Part shown: one piece after another, positions 38,628-38,906 of the stretch
How positions within the stretch are numbered: position 1 is the stretch's first letter
Layout: every line of letters begins with the position of its first letter
DNA from: Batkoa obscura
Taxonomy: Eukaryota; Entomophthoromycota; Entomophthoromycetes; Entomophthorales; Batkoaceae
Reading direction: 5' to 3'
DNA: 38,906 bases
Assembly (NCBI GenBank): GCA_030770535.1
Contig: JASVEC010000160.1
Coordinates: forward strand, 1-38,906
Program-made: the position numbers and the translations under genes
The notes under the pieces: generated by a model
Seen by the model: the letters and a program-made list of their open reading frames with translations, nothing else
Told to the model about the DNA's origin: nothing
The model's database searches: none

Positions 38628-38906
38628 ATAAAAATTGGAATAATATTTTTTCTTATAGTAACTATCTCTTTACTTTTTTTTCTAGGCTATCATAAAGTTA
38701 CAATATTAATCTAATGAAAAACCCCAATTATTTCACTTATATCAGATTAATAAAGATTATCAACTTATTTCTATTAATGTATAATTAATGTTTTTCTTCA
38801 TAGTATTAGAAATTAGTTGGAACAATTTGAGATAAATCACCTGTTTTTTATTCTCATGAGTTTTTCCTCCAAAATAATTAATAAGGTAAAATGCTTAATG
38901 TGTAAA
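38628..38906. other. 3' flank at the window end, no gene seen
   Basis: AT-rich sequence after the last receptor. Nothing recognised. Confidence 0.4.

Overview
The window looks like AT-rich nuclear DNA of an early-diverging fungus. The clues are a protein-coding gene with six short GT-AG introns, an exon-junction-complex RNA-binding protein, eukaryotic-type tRNA genes, and tandem intronless seven-helix receptor genes related to family A GPCRs. From memory, large sets of 'family A GPCR-like' proteins are typical of Conidiobolus (Entomophthoromycotina). That is my best guess at the source, not a demonstrated one.

Layout. (1) Positions 1-22,000: a minus-strand array of one receptor clade with six intact genes (1119-2171, 3456-4514, 5565-6617, 8093-9148, 16630-17685, 19070-20149) and three broken ones (about 10630-11640; 12901-15416, split by a LINE fragment; about 21166-21664). 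Most spacers carry decayed plus-strand coding tracts that resemble one another. They appear to be a second gene family once paired tail-to-tail with the receptors. (2) Positions 24,682-30,541: a housekeeping island with a TCD1-type tRNA threonylcarbamoyladenosine dehydratase (seven exons), a decayed unassigned gene, an RBM8A/Y14 homologue (five exons), tRNA-Asn(GUU) and tRNA-Leu(AAG). (3) Positions 32,126-38,627: three intact plus-strand receptors of a second clade. The two receptor clades point away from the housekeeping island.

Mobile DNA. A roughly 100-bp MITE family with terminal inverted repeats (TGGGGATGT...ACATCCCCA) and mostly TA flanks occurs 16 times, in both orientations and never inside an intact gene. 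Paralogous unoccupied sites show the TA duplication for one copy. A LINE reverse-transcriptase fragment interrupts one receptor pseudogene, and a MITE sits at its edge. A perfect 34-bp inverted repeat lies at 17940-18029, and a 15-bp tandem repeat at 12451-12517.

Function. The receptors keep the family A frame: Asn in helix 1, Asp in helix 2, a Cys 25 residues before the helix-3 Arg, a Cys in extracellular loop 2, and Pro in helix 6. Their activation motifs are altered: DRY becomes [VIM]RY, CWxP becomes CLxPD-like, and NPxxY is absent. Duplicated, decaying and divergent in intracellular loop 3, they look like a chemosensory-type repertoire under birth-and-death evolution. Ligand and signalling partner cannot be read from the sequence.
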